Source: Pilaira anomala (lineage: Eukaryota > Mucoromycota > Mucoromycetes > Mucorales > Mucoraceae). From it: 64,000 nt of DNA. Numbering within the stretch: position 1 is the first letter of the stretch; the number at the start of each line of letters is the position of its first letter. The notes under the pieces are model-generated. The model had not been told where the DNA came from. It searched no databases and saw nothing but the letters and a program-made list of their open reading frames with translations. Shown here piece by piece: positions 47,646 to 58,579 of the stretch. The position numbers and the translations under genes are program-made. Where the stretch lies: assembly GCA_025716855.1 (NCBI GenBank), contig JAIXMQ010000017.1, forward strand, positions 124,001-188,000, in the 5' to 3' direction.

Positions 47646-48638
47646 ATGAAGTTTGCAAAGGTTATTACCGTAATCTCGCTTGGTCTTTTAGTTCCTTTAG
47701 TTCAAGCTGCCTCTGTTGAATTAACACCTAGTAACGTAGAAAGTTTAACTGGGTCTGGTACTTGGTAACTATCCTATTCACCTATTTGTTATTCAGTAAC
47801 TAAATGAATATTAGGCTTATTGAACATTTTTCTCCTTATTGTCCACATTGTATTAACTTTGGTAAGCTTTTTTTTTTTCACAAGTTGATATACATATTTT
47901 TATCTTAACAACAAAATGAACAGCTCCCGAATGGAAAAGATTAAGTAATGACTTGAGTTCACTTGAAACCGAAAGCGACTTTCATTTTGGTACAGTCGAT
48001 TGTACTCTTTACGGTGATTTATGTCGTGACCACAAAGTAAGAGGATATCCTACTTTACAGTTATGGCAAAACGGTGAAAATCTTGAGGAATATAAAGGAA
48101 AAAACAAATACGATGCATTAACTGAATATATTCACGATAAATTAAAGACCTTAACCCCATCCGTCGGTTGGAATAAAGGAGAAGACGAAGAAGTAGAGGA
48201 AGATGAGGCTGAAGAGGAGCCTATCTTAGACGATGATGATGATGAAGAAGAAGAGGAAGAACAACAACATGAAGATGAACAAGATACAGAAGAAGCTGAA
48301 CCATTATTAATCTTACCTAATCCAGAAGGTACTTCAGTTAATTTAAATGAACCCAAGTTGAGAGAAATCGCAAAAGGCTCTGTTCCTTGGTTTATCAAGT
48401 TTTATGCTCCTTGGTGTGGACACTGTAAAGCGCTTGCTCCTACTTGGATCGAATTGGCTTCTCAACTTCGTAATCAAGTCAATATTGGTGAAGTCAATTG
48501 TGAAGCATTACCTTCTTTATGCTCCGAATTTGGTATCACTGGCTTTCCTACTCTTAAAATGTTTCAACAAGGTGAACCCATTAATTATTCGGGTAGTCGT
48601 TCCTTGAGTAGCTTATTAGAGTTTGCTAATGCACATTC

Positions 48639-48723
<85 letters not shown>

Positions 48724-49829
48724 AGATTGACATATACATACATATATTTATATATTTACTAATATATATATATATTTATATCTGTACAGTCCTTCAATCA
48801 AAGAAGTAACTGCGGATGAATTATCAAAGTATTTGTCCCTTAAAGATGTATCTATCATTTATATTCACAAAGGAGATATTCCCGTAAGTGTATACATATA
48901 TATATATATGTATACTTATATTACTATCGTATCCAGTTCCTTATAAAAAATATTTATATGTAGGAATTAATCAAATCCGTTGCAAACCAATATGTATCTA
49001 CTATCCCATTCTATGCTTCAAAAGATAAAGCGTTAGTTAAAAAGTTCAAACTGGAACCGTCCGATATACCTGCTTTATTACTTGTGAAAGACGATCGACC
49101 TTACGTTTATCCAGCCACACAAGATTTCACAAAGAACACCAAAGCAAATCGTGATTCACTTATCAACTGGATTGAAAAGGAACAATATCCATTGATTAGT
49201 AAATTAGGTCCGGTCAATCATAAGAGTATTTTGGAGGGTGAATCGATGGTTGTTATGAGTATCATCTCCAGCGAAGATAAAATAAATCAACTCAAATTTC
49301 GTGATATAGCAACGACTTGGTATAAATCTGTTCAGGGTGAAAAGAAGGTGATTTTTGCTGAAATGGATCGTTCCATGTGGAGAGATTATATTTCTGAGAA
49401 TTTCAATATTGATCATGATAAGACTGCCAGAGTCATTATTTACGACCCTATCGTAAGTACATCATTATTTTTTTTTTTAAAAAATAGATGAAAAAAACTA
49501 ATATATATATATACCCAAATTAGAATCATGTATATTATCCAAATGATTTAGATAATATTCAATTTGTGATGGATAGACCACAAAGTCTTTTTGATAGCTT
49601 GGATCATTTAGATGAATTAGTTGGTATTTCTACTTTAGCTATTCATCAAAAGCTTTATGTTTCTGTCAACCATTCTATCAATTGGTTCTCTAAACATTGG
49701 TTTATCAGTTTCATTGGTTTTAGTATTCTTGCTAGTGTCATCTATAGATATTTAACTTTCCATGGCCCAACTCGATTATCTAAAGGTGTTTTACCAACAT
49801 ATAGACCTGTTGATTCACACAAGGATTAA
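47646..49829 (+). CDS. Membrane-anchored protein disulfide isomerase-like thioredoxin protein
   Basis: ER thiol-disulfide oxidoreductase. A signal peptide (MKFAKVITVISLGLLVPLVQ) precedes thioredoxin domain 1 with active site CPHC (SPYCPHCINFAPEW), an acidic Asp/Glu stretch, then thioredoxin domain 2 with the classic CGHC (APWCGHCKALAPTW). Further redox-inactive thioredoxin-like regions follow (PELIKSVANQYVSTIPFYAS; IIYDP end). Near the C-terminus is a hydrophobic segment (WFISFIGFSILASVIYRYL) and a short polar tail. The lack of a KDEL-type end and the terminal membrane segment suggest a TMX3-like or Eps1-like protein, not soluble PDI. Introns lie at about 47767, 47862, 48642, 48883 and 49453; the third starts GTAAAA and then runs into 78 A. 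Confidence 0.88.
48644..48721. repeat. 78-nt A homopolymer in an intron
   Basis: An unbroken A run beginning at the third base of an intron of the disulfide isomerase gene. Its true length is likely to be uncertain in any assembly. Confidence 0.9.
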
Positions 49830-49902
49830 AATAAAAAAATAAAAAATAAAAAGTTTTTTTTTTTTTTTTAAAGGAAAAAGTATTATGTATTATTTATTAT
49901 TA

Positions 49903-50851
49903 TTAGGTCTTTTTGGTTGATAAAGAGGATGTAGAAGGTGATAAAGAACGTGCACGACGGGTATTTAATAGTATATGATCACTAGGTGATGCTACTGCAG
50001 TAGTTGTATTAGTTGCAGTTGATTTAGTTATATTCTGTTCTTTTGTGGATTTCTGGCTGTTACTATGCATACTACCATGACTACCACTACTACTACTACC
50101 ACTACTGCTGTTACTTCCACTACTATGATTTCCTACGTCTAATTTCAAACTATCCATTCTACCTAAATTGGTATCAATAGGCGGTAAAACAGGTTTAGCA
50201 GATCGAGGAGAAGGCGTAGGAGAAGAAGATGAGATAGCATTTGAATGAACCATCACGGGTCTTGGTAAAGTAGCTTTTCTCTTTTTATGTTGATGTTCTT
50301 GTATTGTAGGTGTAGTTGTGGCTAATGGAGAAGGAGGTCCTCCTCCTCCTCCTCCTCCTCCATTTCCTCCTCTTTGAATCTTGGCCTTTAAAGCCTCCAT
50401 GACTTTATTATGTGATAATTTATCTTGAGCTGAATCATTTGTTTGTTGTTGTTGTTGCTGTTGCTGTTGTTGTTGTTCATTAGGCGAAGTAATTGAATTT
50501 CGATTACGTTTCTTTTGGTTATTAGGTTCTTCGGTGGATGTAGTAGGTGAAGAAGGGGGTGATGATTGTCGAAGTTGTTGTACACGGTCTGTGTTCGTAG
50601 TAGAAGTACAAAGTGGATGAGCTGAATGTGGATAAGGTACAGAAGGTGAAGGAGGTGGATGTTGTCCGGAATAATGAGCTGGGTAATTAAAACGTGCTAA
50701 TACTTGTTGTTGAACGGGTGCAAGTCCATAATAATGCGCATAACTAGGCTGCGCTTGCTGTTGTGAATGGTGTTGTTGCTGTGATGGTGGTGGTGGTGGT
50801 GGTGGTGGTGGTTGTTGTTGTTGCTGCTGTTGTTGCTGCTGTTGTTGCTGC

Positions 50852-50890
<39 letters not shown>

Positions 50891-51417
50891 GAAGGTGGTG
50901 GTGGTGGTGGAGCTGCTGCTGCTGCTGCTGTAGGTTGAGGAGGTAAATGTTGGGTGGGAATAGCATGTAAAGGTGGAGGAGCAAAATGATGACCTGGGTG
51001 TAAACTATGTCTTTCATATCTTGCTGAAGCCTTGGCTTGTTCACGAGCAAAATCTAAATCCATTTGTCGTAACTGAATACGTGCTTCCTCCGCTTTTAAA
51101 GTATCTTTTGCAGCTTTTTTCTAAAAAAAAAAAAAAAAAAAAAAATCTTTTCATATGAATAACCTTTATATATATATATACATGTATATTTCTTTTTTTT
51201 TTACCTTGTCTTCTTCAGATTTAGCAGTTAAAATATATTTCATCAACTCTGGATCGTCATTATATTTTTCCAAGATTTCTTTTATACTAAGTTCGTTCAT
51301 AGTGTTGTGAATAGGTTTTAAACGAGAAGGAGAATCTGGAATCGGCCACTGAAAGGCGGTTGAGGTTGATTTGATGGGTGGAGATAAAGAATTAGGATGA
51401 GGTGAGTGTGATCCCAT
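49903..51417 (-). CDS. PolyQ/polyP low-complexity protein, probable regulator
   Basis: Two exons: 51204-51417 begins MGSHSPHPNSLSP and carries ELSIKEILEKYNDDPELMKY; it joins at about 51120 a long exon starting KKAAKDTLKAEEARIQLRQM. The conserved-looking part is a charged helix across the junction. The rest is low complexity: AAAAA, PPPPPP, a Gln run of about 27, another Gln run of about 11, a Gly run, and Ser-rich segments with SPTPSPRS-type sites. Such composition is usual for fungal transcriptional regulators, but no DNA-binding domain is visible. It is divergent from GLE1 with only about 180 bp between starts. Confidence 0.75.
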
Positions 51418-51596
51418 TGACTTTCTTCCTTCTAAACAAAATAAAAAAAAAAGGTATCTTTTTTTTTTTTTTTTTCTCTCCTTTTTTCTCTCACCTTTAT
51501 TTGCTTAGAGACGTCATCAATTGGTTATTTTTCAACTGGATACTTTTTTTTTTTTTTTTTTTTTAATAAAAAAGTGATTCCTTTTTGCTTAAAAAT
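51418..51596. promoter_or_regulatory. Short divergent promoter
   Basis: 179 bp separate the ATGs of the polyQ protein gene and GLE1. Two T runs (about 51457-51475 and 51544-51564) occupy much of it. Both promoters must lie here or extend into the genes. Confidence 0.5.
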
Positions 51597-53454
51597 ATGA
51601 ATTCGACAAAGATCACGAACCCAATTATATATACAGTACCTGATTCTGACTCTGATTCAGATTCGGAAACTTTCTATCGACCACATAAACCGTAAAGAAC
51701 TTTTTTTGGATGAGAACCAGAATATAGAGGTCCTTTTTTTTTTTTTTTTTTTTTTTTTTGACAAGATTTTCTTTTTCTTTTGATATAGCTCAAAGCATGC
51801 TCTATCCGAAAAGCAAGAGCAAAACCTTATAAAACTAGGCTGTCATTATAACTCTTTAGACGAAATCAGACGTTTATATAATACGGTACATAATCCAGTA
51901 AAGTGCAAAAAAAACACGTCGATCATATATATATATAAAAAAAATTTAAAAACTTAAATTTTTTAAATAGAATTGTTTTGATCAACATTATGACAAAAAG
52001 TTTGAACAACACTTGGTTCAACTTAAAACCGATTTAGATTCTATTTTAGAAAAGGAACGTAAAAGAAACGAACAAGAGAAAAAGAAATACGATGCTTTAG
52101 TATCTGAACTAAAAAGTCTTTCGTAAGCTTTTTTTTTTTTTTCTTTTTTATGCGACAGAAAGATTAAATTTTTTTCGTTATAGGGTAGACGAAAAAAAAT
52201 TGGATAAAGAATTTGAAGAGGAATTGAAAAAGCAAAGAAAGGCTGTAGAGGATGCAATTGCTTATGATCGAAAGAAATCTGAAGAGCAATCTGCTGAAGC
52301 CAAGGCAAAGGCAGATAAAGAAAAGAAGGATTTAGAAGAAGCAGAAAAGAAAAAGAAAGAGTTGGCAGAAAAGAAAGAATTAAATGCTAAACTTAAAAAA
52401 GAAGTAAGTTTTTTTTTTTTTTGCTTTTTTTTCGCTTGATTTTATATTCATTTAAACCTCCCCCCACCCCCTTTAGCAACAATCCACTGCAACATCAGCA
52501 GGAGGCTTAAAAGAGTATCAAGCATTCTATGCTAGAATTGAGTCTTATAAGAACACGATACGACCCAAACTAGATGACGAAAATTTCAGAAAGGCTTGTT
52601 TTATGAAAAAGAAGGGTGTGAAACGTACTTTATCTCAACTTCAAAATAAGCATGGTGTCATTGTTGAAAAGTATAAAGATATCTATCAAATTTTAATGAA
52701 TATCAAGCAAGATTCAGATGATGTTTATCAAATTACACTGAATTATTTAGCAAAGACCTTCTTAGATCAAGTGAGACAAGATGTTACGGCAAAACCTCAT
52801 TCTGCTTACTTTTTAGCTAGATTTGCTTATTTGCTTTGTAGTACTATACCGGAATTTTTGGATTATCTAATGGGTCGTCTTTATAAACGTTGTCAATATT
52901 TGATTCCAAGATTTCATGACGATGATCCAGTAAGTCATCCTATATATTTTTTTATTATTATGTATATAAAAAAAAAACTTACATTAATTATATAGACACT
53001 TTCAGATGATGAAATCCGAAAAAGACTTCGATACTGTAACGCCGATAAACAATTCAAAGTACGTGAATCATTTGTTCAACATGCAGAAGGACACAAGAGT
53101 TATGTCATGTTTTTTGGTGCTTTATGTCAAACATTACCAGATCCAGGACAACCAGAAAATGTTTTCCCTATCAAACATGCTTGGATCTATTTAGCTCGTC
53201 TCTGTAACATGCCTCCGCGTGAAATCACACCGTTTTTAATTCTTGGTTTACTTGAAGTGTCTTGTCAGAGATTATTAGAAGCGTATCCAAATCAAATGCC
53301 TAAATTATTAAGATTACTTAAACAAACTATTCTTCCCATCATGAGGACTGAGTCCGCTGGTGATAATACTTCGGCTATTAGTCGACTTGAAATCTTTCTT
53401 GATTCCTATTTCCAAAAGGGTGTTGTATTAGCCCTTTCTGAAGTACCACCTTAA
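51597..53454 (+). CDS. GLE1: Nuclear-pore mRNA export factor Gle1
   Basis: Cytoplasmic nuclear-pore protein that, with inositol hexakisphosphate, activates the DEAD-box helicase Dbp5 in mRNA export. The N-terminus has an acidic Ser stretch (DSDSDSDSETFYRPH). A long Lys/Glu coiled coil (EEELKKQRKAVEDAIAYDRK onward) is followed by the Gle1 C-terminal domain: RIESYKNTIRPKLDDENFRK, GVKRTLSQLQNKHGVI, LAKTFLDQVRQDV, FARFAYLLC-type LARFAYLLCSTIPEFLDYL, EGHKSYVMFFGALCQT, HAWIYLARLCNMPPREITPF and LRLLKQTILPIMR. Introns are short and T-rich. The protein is full-length with the normal end shortly after the last helix. The start is the first ATG before NSTKITNPI. Confidence 0.92.
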
Positions 53455-53946
53455 AAAAAAAAAAAAACCTTATTATTTCATTATTATTATTCACATGTTC
53501 AAGTTCATCGTCATTGTATTACATTGAGCGCTGATCACCCCCAAAAAAAAAATAAAGTTATAAAATTCCCTGATGACTTTTTATTTTTTAATCCCGTGTG
53601 TGTGTTCAAAATCGAAAAATTAGAAGAGGGATTTTTTTTTTTTTTTTTTTTTTGTCAAACAGAATTGATAAACGCGTTAAAATTATGACTGGCTACTTCT
53701 AAATCAGGTTCATTTTTTTTTTTTTTTTATAATTGACGCGTTTCCTATTGATTTGCCCAGCAGGTTCCTCAAATTATTATAAATGTGTACACAAAAAGTC
53801 CAGCTAGGTTTAGCATTGGTCTCACAACATTTTTATTATTTACCCCCACCCTCTCCGCCACTTTCTTGGCAAAAAAAAAAAAAAAAAAAAAAAAAAAGTG
53901 GTTGTCATGACATATTATTTATATCAGGAATGCTTTTTCGTCATGG
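53455..53946. other. Convergent intergenic region
   Basis: Between GLE1 and the calmodulin gene, which point toward each other. It contains several T or A runs (about 53629-53653, 53870-53897) and no open frame of note. Confidence 0.55.
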
Positions 53947-54671
53947 TTATTTTGTCTAATTAAAAAAAAAAAAAAAGAATTTTTGTTATTGTTATTTTTA
54001 TATTACTGAAATGTTAATATAAAAAACTTACCAACATTTTCACAAACTCTTCATAGTTTATTTGACCATCACCATCTGCATCTGCTTCGCGTAACATCAC
54101 GCTTAGTTCGTTGTCCGATAATTTCTCACCTGTAAAAGAAAAAGAAGATCAGTTTTTAATATACATTTGAAAGAAAGAGATTTTTTTTTTTTTTTACCAA
54201 CAGAAGCCATGATTTGGTCTATTTCTGTTTTAGAAATATAACCATTTCCATCTTTATCAAATACACGAAAGGATTCTTCTAAATCAGAGTGTTTATTTTG
54301 TTTTCTATTTTTAAAAAAAAAAAAAATTATATATTTTTTTTATCACACACATAAAAACGCGTAACTAGTCTCTTATAATACCTTGATAACATGGTAACAA
54401 ATTCTTCATAATCAATTGACCCATTTCCATCTACATCGATTTCATTGACCATATCTTGTAATTCAGTTTCCGTGGGATTCATATTTAAAGACCTCATGAT
54501 AGCTCCAAGTTCTGAAGCACTTATTGTCCCATTATTATCTTTATCAAAAAGCAAAAATGCCTCTTTTGTATTTTCAATTCTCATTTGATCAGGAACTGCC
54601 TAAATAAGTGTTCAAATGTTGAGTGAGTGAGAGAAAAAAAAAATGATCGTGGCGTATCTACGATTTACCAT
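53947..54671 (-). CDS. Calmodulin-like EF-hand protein
   Basis: Calcium sensor with four EF-hand loops: [36 protein letters not shown] and [12 protein letters not shown]. All have the Asp/Asn ligands and terminal Glu, so all four should bind calcium. Spliced by eye, the protein runs [30 protein letters not shown], a shortened linker [14 protein letters not shown], then [18 protein letters not shown] and ends EEFVKMLTK, like calmodulin EEFVQMMTAK. The first exon is just the ATG (54669-54671) and the last only codes TK plus stop (53947-53955). It is shorter and more diverged at the N-terminus than canonical calmodulin, so it may be a paralogue and not the essential copy. Confidence 0.85.
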
Positions 54672-54899
54672 TCTACTATGAGTGTGACCAACAAAAAAAA
54701 ATATGAAAAAAAAAAAAAAAAAGAAAAAAAAAATTATATAACGTCTCATGCGTTTAAATAATACTTGTTTGTTTATAAAAAATGTCACAATAATAAATAT
54801 GTATGCATGATATTTGATTTAATGAAAAAAAAAAAAAAAAACAGAGAGAGAGAGAAAATAAATAATAAAAAAAAAACGTGTATTTACAAAATAATAAAA

Positions 54900-54911
54900 A
54901 AAAAAAAAAAA

Positions 54912-54942
<31 letters not shown>

Positions 54943-54943
54943 G
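54900..54943. repeat. A-tract followed by T-tract
   Basis: A15 directly followed, after a C, by about 26 T, close to the copper-fist gene stop. It could form a hairpin-like 3' end. Confidence 0.7.
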
Positions 54944-54946
54944 GTA

Positions 54947-56761
54947 TTAAAAAGTGAATGGAGGATTGTTACTTTTGCTGTAAATAGAAGTCAAATCTTC
55001 TTCATCAGAACCATAACAAGAAGAAGAAGCAGAGGAAGAAGGATTGATCATGAGACCAGAATAAGGATCTGTTCCTAAAAAGAAATTACCCGGATGCACC
55101 AGGCAACCAGGACAAGTACATTGATTTCCACAATAACAAGTAACTATACGTGTTGTCGTCTTTTGTTGACTTGGGTCTTCTTCCAACATCATCAACATTG
55201 AATTCATCGTATTGTCATTTTTCGTTAAAGGTGTGATCGTTATCACCACCGATTCTCCTCCCAAGGATCCCATCGGTTTACAACATTTTGTACGAGGCAC
55301 AAAGCTACCACAATGGGATGAATTCAATGTAGGTATCACTGGTGTACTCACACTGGATTGTGGTAAACTATGATTCAATTCAATTGCTTGTTGTTGTTGT
55401 TGTTGTTGTTGCTGTTGTTGTTGCTGTTGTTGTTGTTGTTGTTGTTGTTGTCCTGCTGCTGCTGCTGCTGCTGCTTTGGTCGTTGATACTTCTTCTTTTT
55501 GAAGAACGTTATTTAAAATAGCTGTTAATTCATCCGCATTAGCCAAATCACCAATAAAACCATGATTATGTTGACTACTATGACTATTTGAAAGTATTTC
55601 TAATTGTTCTGTAAGATAATCAAACTGTACATCCATCGGATCATGAGACATAACGCCTGTAGTAGGGGCAGAAGAAGAGGCGGTAGATGAGGTAGACATA
55701 CGATGCGTAGGAGGAGAAACGGTAGAAGAAGGAGGTGTATTATAATCATTTAATGTATCAATCGTGATTGCATTCACTGGTAACCTATTATTATAGTTTG
55801 TAGGAGTCACAGTAGTTGAATTGGCTGCTGTAGTACGTTTTTGATTTGTTGAACGACGTCTCCTAATACGTGGTTGACCATCTAAAAATCTTTGAGTAGT
55901 AGATGTAGGTTTATGAAATATGAAACCAAGATGATGTGACTCTTCTTCTTCTACTACGGATTGATCTTGATCTAAAATCATATCAGTAAATAAATGGTTG
56001 TTGTTGTTATGATGGTTGTGTGGATTTTCCAAATTTAAATCAGTCTGCTGATTGGCTGAAGGAGAAGTGATCAACGCCCATGAGTACGACAGCTGTTCTT
56101 CTTTTACAAGTGAAGGTGCAGTAGGACAAAGTGGCGCTAATAAAGACGAAGAGTCTTGTGTAACATTCATCTGAGTATTAGGAGACATTTGAGTAACATT
56201 GGATTTTAAAAGATAAGTAGTAGTAGTAGTAGTAGTAGTAGCTGTAGTAGTAGGTGTAGTAATAGGTGTAATAGTAGTAGTAGGTGTGGTAGTAGGTGAA
56301 TTAGTATTCGTTTTGATTGTTGTATTATTTGGGCATGTACATTGTTGTCCATGTTGATTAAAACCAATGGTATTTTCTTTACATTTTTCTTCACTGTTAC
56401 GATAAATCAAAATTGGTTTTTCTGCTGTAGCATGATTACTCACTATTAAAATGTTATTATATTTAATATATATATATAAAAAAAAAAAATTTATTTTTTT
56501 ACCTTTTTTATCATTACATGCACATTTAATATGTACTTGTTTTGTCTTTCGAAGGTCTCTACAAAAAGTACATTGAGTGACAGGACGACCCTTTTTACGA
56601 ATTTCAAATAAAGGTCGATCGACGTGACTACAGTGAGAAGAACGATGACCCTTGAAGGGTATGAATATACATATTTTTTCTCTTTACTTTTTTTTTTTTC
56701 TTTTAAAAAAACTAACCTTGATGCATGTAGAGCAAGCATATTTTAAACCGTTGATATACAT
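54947..56761 (-). CDS. Copper-fist transcription factor (Ace1/Mac1/Cuf1 type)
   Basis: Copper- or iron-responsive nuclear regulator. The N-terminal copper fist is complete: MYINGLKYACSTCIKGHRSS, CSHVDRPLFEIRKKGRP, then VTQCTFCRDLRKTKQVHIKC, including the zinc ligands Cys-x2-Cys-x8-Cys-x-His and the KGRP minor-groove motif. The first intron splits it after IK (about 56660-56716) and a second follows NDKK (about 56443-56500). The C-terminus has a cysteine cluster CYCGNQCTCPGCLVH like the copper-sensing C motifs of Mac1/Cuf1. Between them are Thr-rich (TTTTTT), Ala and Gln (about 23 residues) runs typical of activation regions. The start is fixed because the copper fist begins at the first methionine. 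Confidence 0.92.
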
Positions 56762-57299
56762 TTTAATAGAAAAAAAAAAAAAAAAAGTTGTTTTGGTGGT
56801 GGTGGTGATATAATAATAAAAAGGGGGAGGGGAGGGGGTTTTTTTAAGGATTTTTTTTTTTTAAATACAAATTGAATTGATATAATAGTTTTAAAACTAT
56901 TACAAGTTGTGTGTTGTTGAAATATAAAACGATACAAACAAAGTATCAAAAGCTACTCCGATAATTATAATTACACTTTTGGAGTCGCAAAGAAATCATA
57001 CCAATTTTGTGAAGAATAAGGTTATAATGATTGTAGTTTGGTAATAACAACCAAATACTATATATATATTAGATTTCTCCTCTACTCTTTTTTTCTTTTT
57101 CTTCCTCTTTTTTGTTGTAATTAAAACTCTAGTTGGAGAGCAATAAGTGATGGATTTAATTTAAATATGAAAAAATATTTTTTTTTTTTTAAAAAAAAAA
57201 AAAGAAAGAAAAAGAGAAAAAAGGTTTAAAAAAGGTAAATAAATACCTGAAAAAAAAAAAAAAAAAAAAAGAGGGAGATCAAAAAAGTTGAAAATGTTT

Positions 57300-57328
57300 C
57301 CCCCCCCCCCCCCCTCTCTCTCTCTCTT
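57300..57328. repeat. C homopolymer plus (CT)n tract
   Basis: About 14 consecutive C followed by CTCTCTCTCTCT; a marked GC spike in AT-rich surroundings. Confidence 0.9.
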
Positions 57329-58199
57329 CTCTCTGGGCAAAAAGATTTTAAAAGGTGAAAATATGTGATGCAGGTGATTTCCAGTCCTACTACAACAATA
57401 ACAACATTTCTCACTCTCTCTCTCTCTGCGCTTTTAAAAAAAAAAATTTTTTTTCTCTCTTTTATGCTTAGATAAAAAAAATGGTTGTTCTTTTACCCAC
57501 CTTTTACATAAAAATTTTATTCAAGTCCGACACTCTTCCTATATAATACTTAGTGTTCCTACGTTCCCCTGGTTTGGTGCTGACTTGTCTCCTTCTTGAT
57601 ATAAAGTGAGTCCCACTCTCCCAAACCGAACATTTTTTTTTTTTTTGAACTTGGTAGTACATTTTTCGAAAAAAAAAAAACAATGGAAACATTTACATGT
57701 ATATATTACATAATTAAGATATGAAAATCACATTTTAATATCCGTCTGACTAAAATGTATAATAATTATGGTGTCAAATATACTACATAACTGATGAGAA
57801 TGGCATACTAATTTGTTGTAGATCTGGTACATATTTGCAGGATTACTTTCCAGGTGTACTATGGTATCATCCTGTACGATAAACAATGACGACTCAGTTC
57901 TCAAAACATATATAAAAACAATTATTTTTACGTCTGATTACTTTTTTTATACCCTTTCACTTTTTAATTTTTATTTTTCAATCTGTTTTCAATAGCTTGA
58001 TCTCATCACATTATTGTTAATTGAACTATCTAGTATGAACAAAATATAGAGACAGTGCTGCCCCTCACGATTTAGTGCCACAATTTTTCGAATATATAAA
58101 AAAAACGCCAGCTCAATGGCACTATTGGCATTATACAGAGCGGAAAAATAAAAATATAATGGCATTTATTCATGAAAACTTTTTTTATTCTAATTAGAT

Positions 58200-58579
58200 T
58201 TATTGTAAAGTAATTGGAGAATATCTGTTTGTTTGTTTTTTTTTTCGGCAGTTTCTTCTGTCCCAAATATCATCACATCCAAAATAGCAAGCTAGATGTA
58301 ATCGAGTAGCTAAAGGTACTTCGCTAAAGAAATATATACGGAATGTGATGGACAAAACAGAAGCACTTCTACGGTAGTAGCCTTTTTTTTTTTTGATGAA
58401 TGGATCAGCAGCACATGTTTTACCAGCACCCATGAGTGACTTCTAAAGATTATTACCATGTTGCTGGAGCACCAAGTATCAAAGTCAATGTCATCACGAC
58501 CATTAAAATTTTTTAGTTTTTGTTGGTATGGCGACTTGATTGTTTCATTTGGTAAAAGGCCATATACTGGTCTCCACAT
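58200..58579 (-). pseudogene. Decayed helicase-like fragment
   Basis: Minus-strand pieces in two frames. The upstream piece (about 58440-58579) includes NFNGRDDIDFDTWCSSN; the next, in another frame, has MGAGKTCA, a Walker A motif, followed by VLSITFR and CYFGCDDIWDRRNC. The VLSITFR segment after a Walker A resembles motif Ia of superfamily 2 helicases of the origin-binding type. The frame break near 58430 and an A-rich interruption near 58390 mean it is not a working gene. Family link is tentative. Confidence 0.4.

Noticed and set aside
50388..51050. Asn/His-rich frames opposite or offset to the polyQ gene
   Set aside because: They are frame-shifted readings of CAA/CAG repeats.
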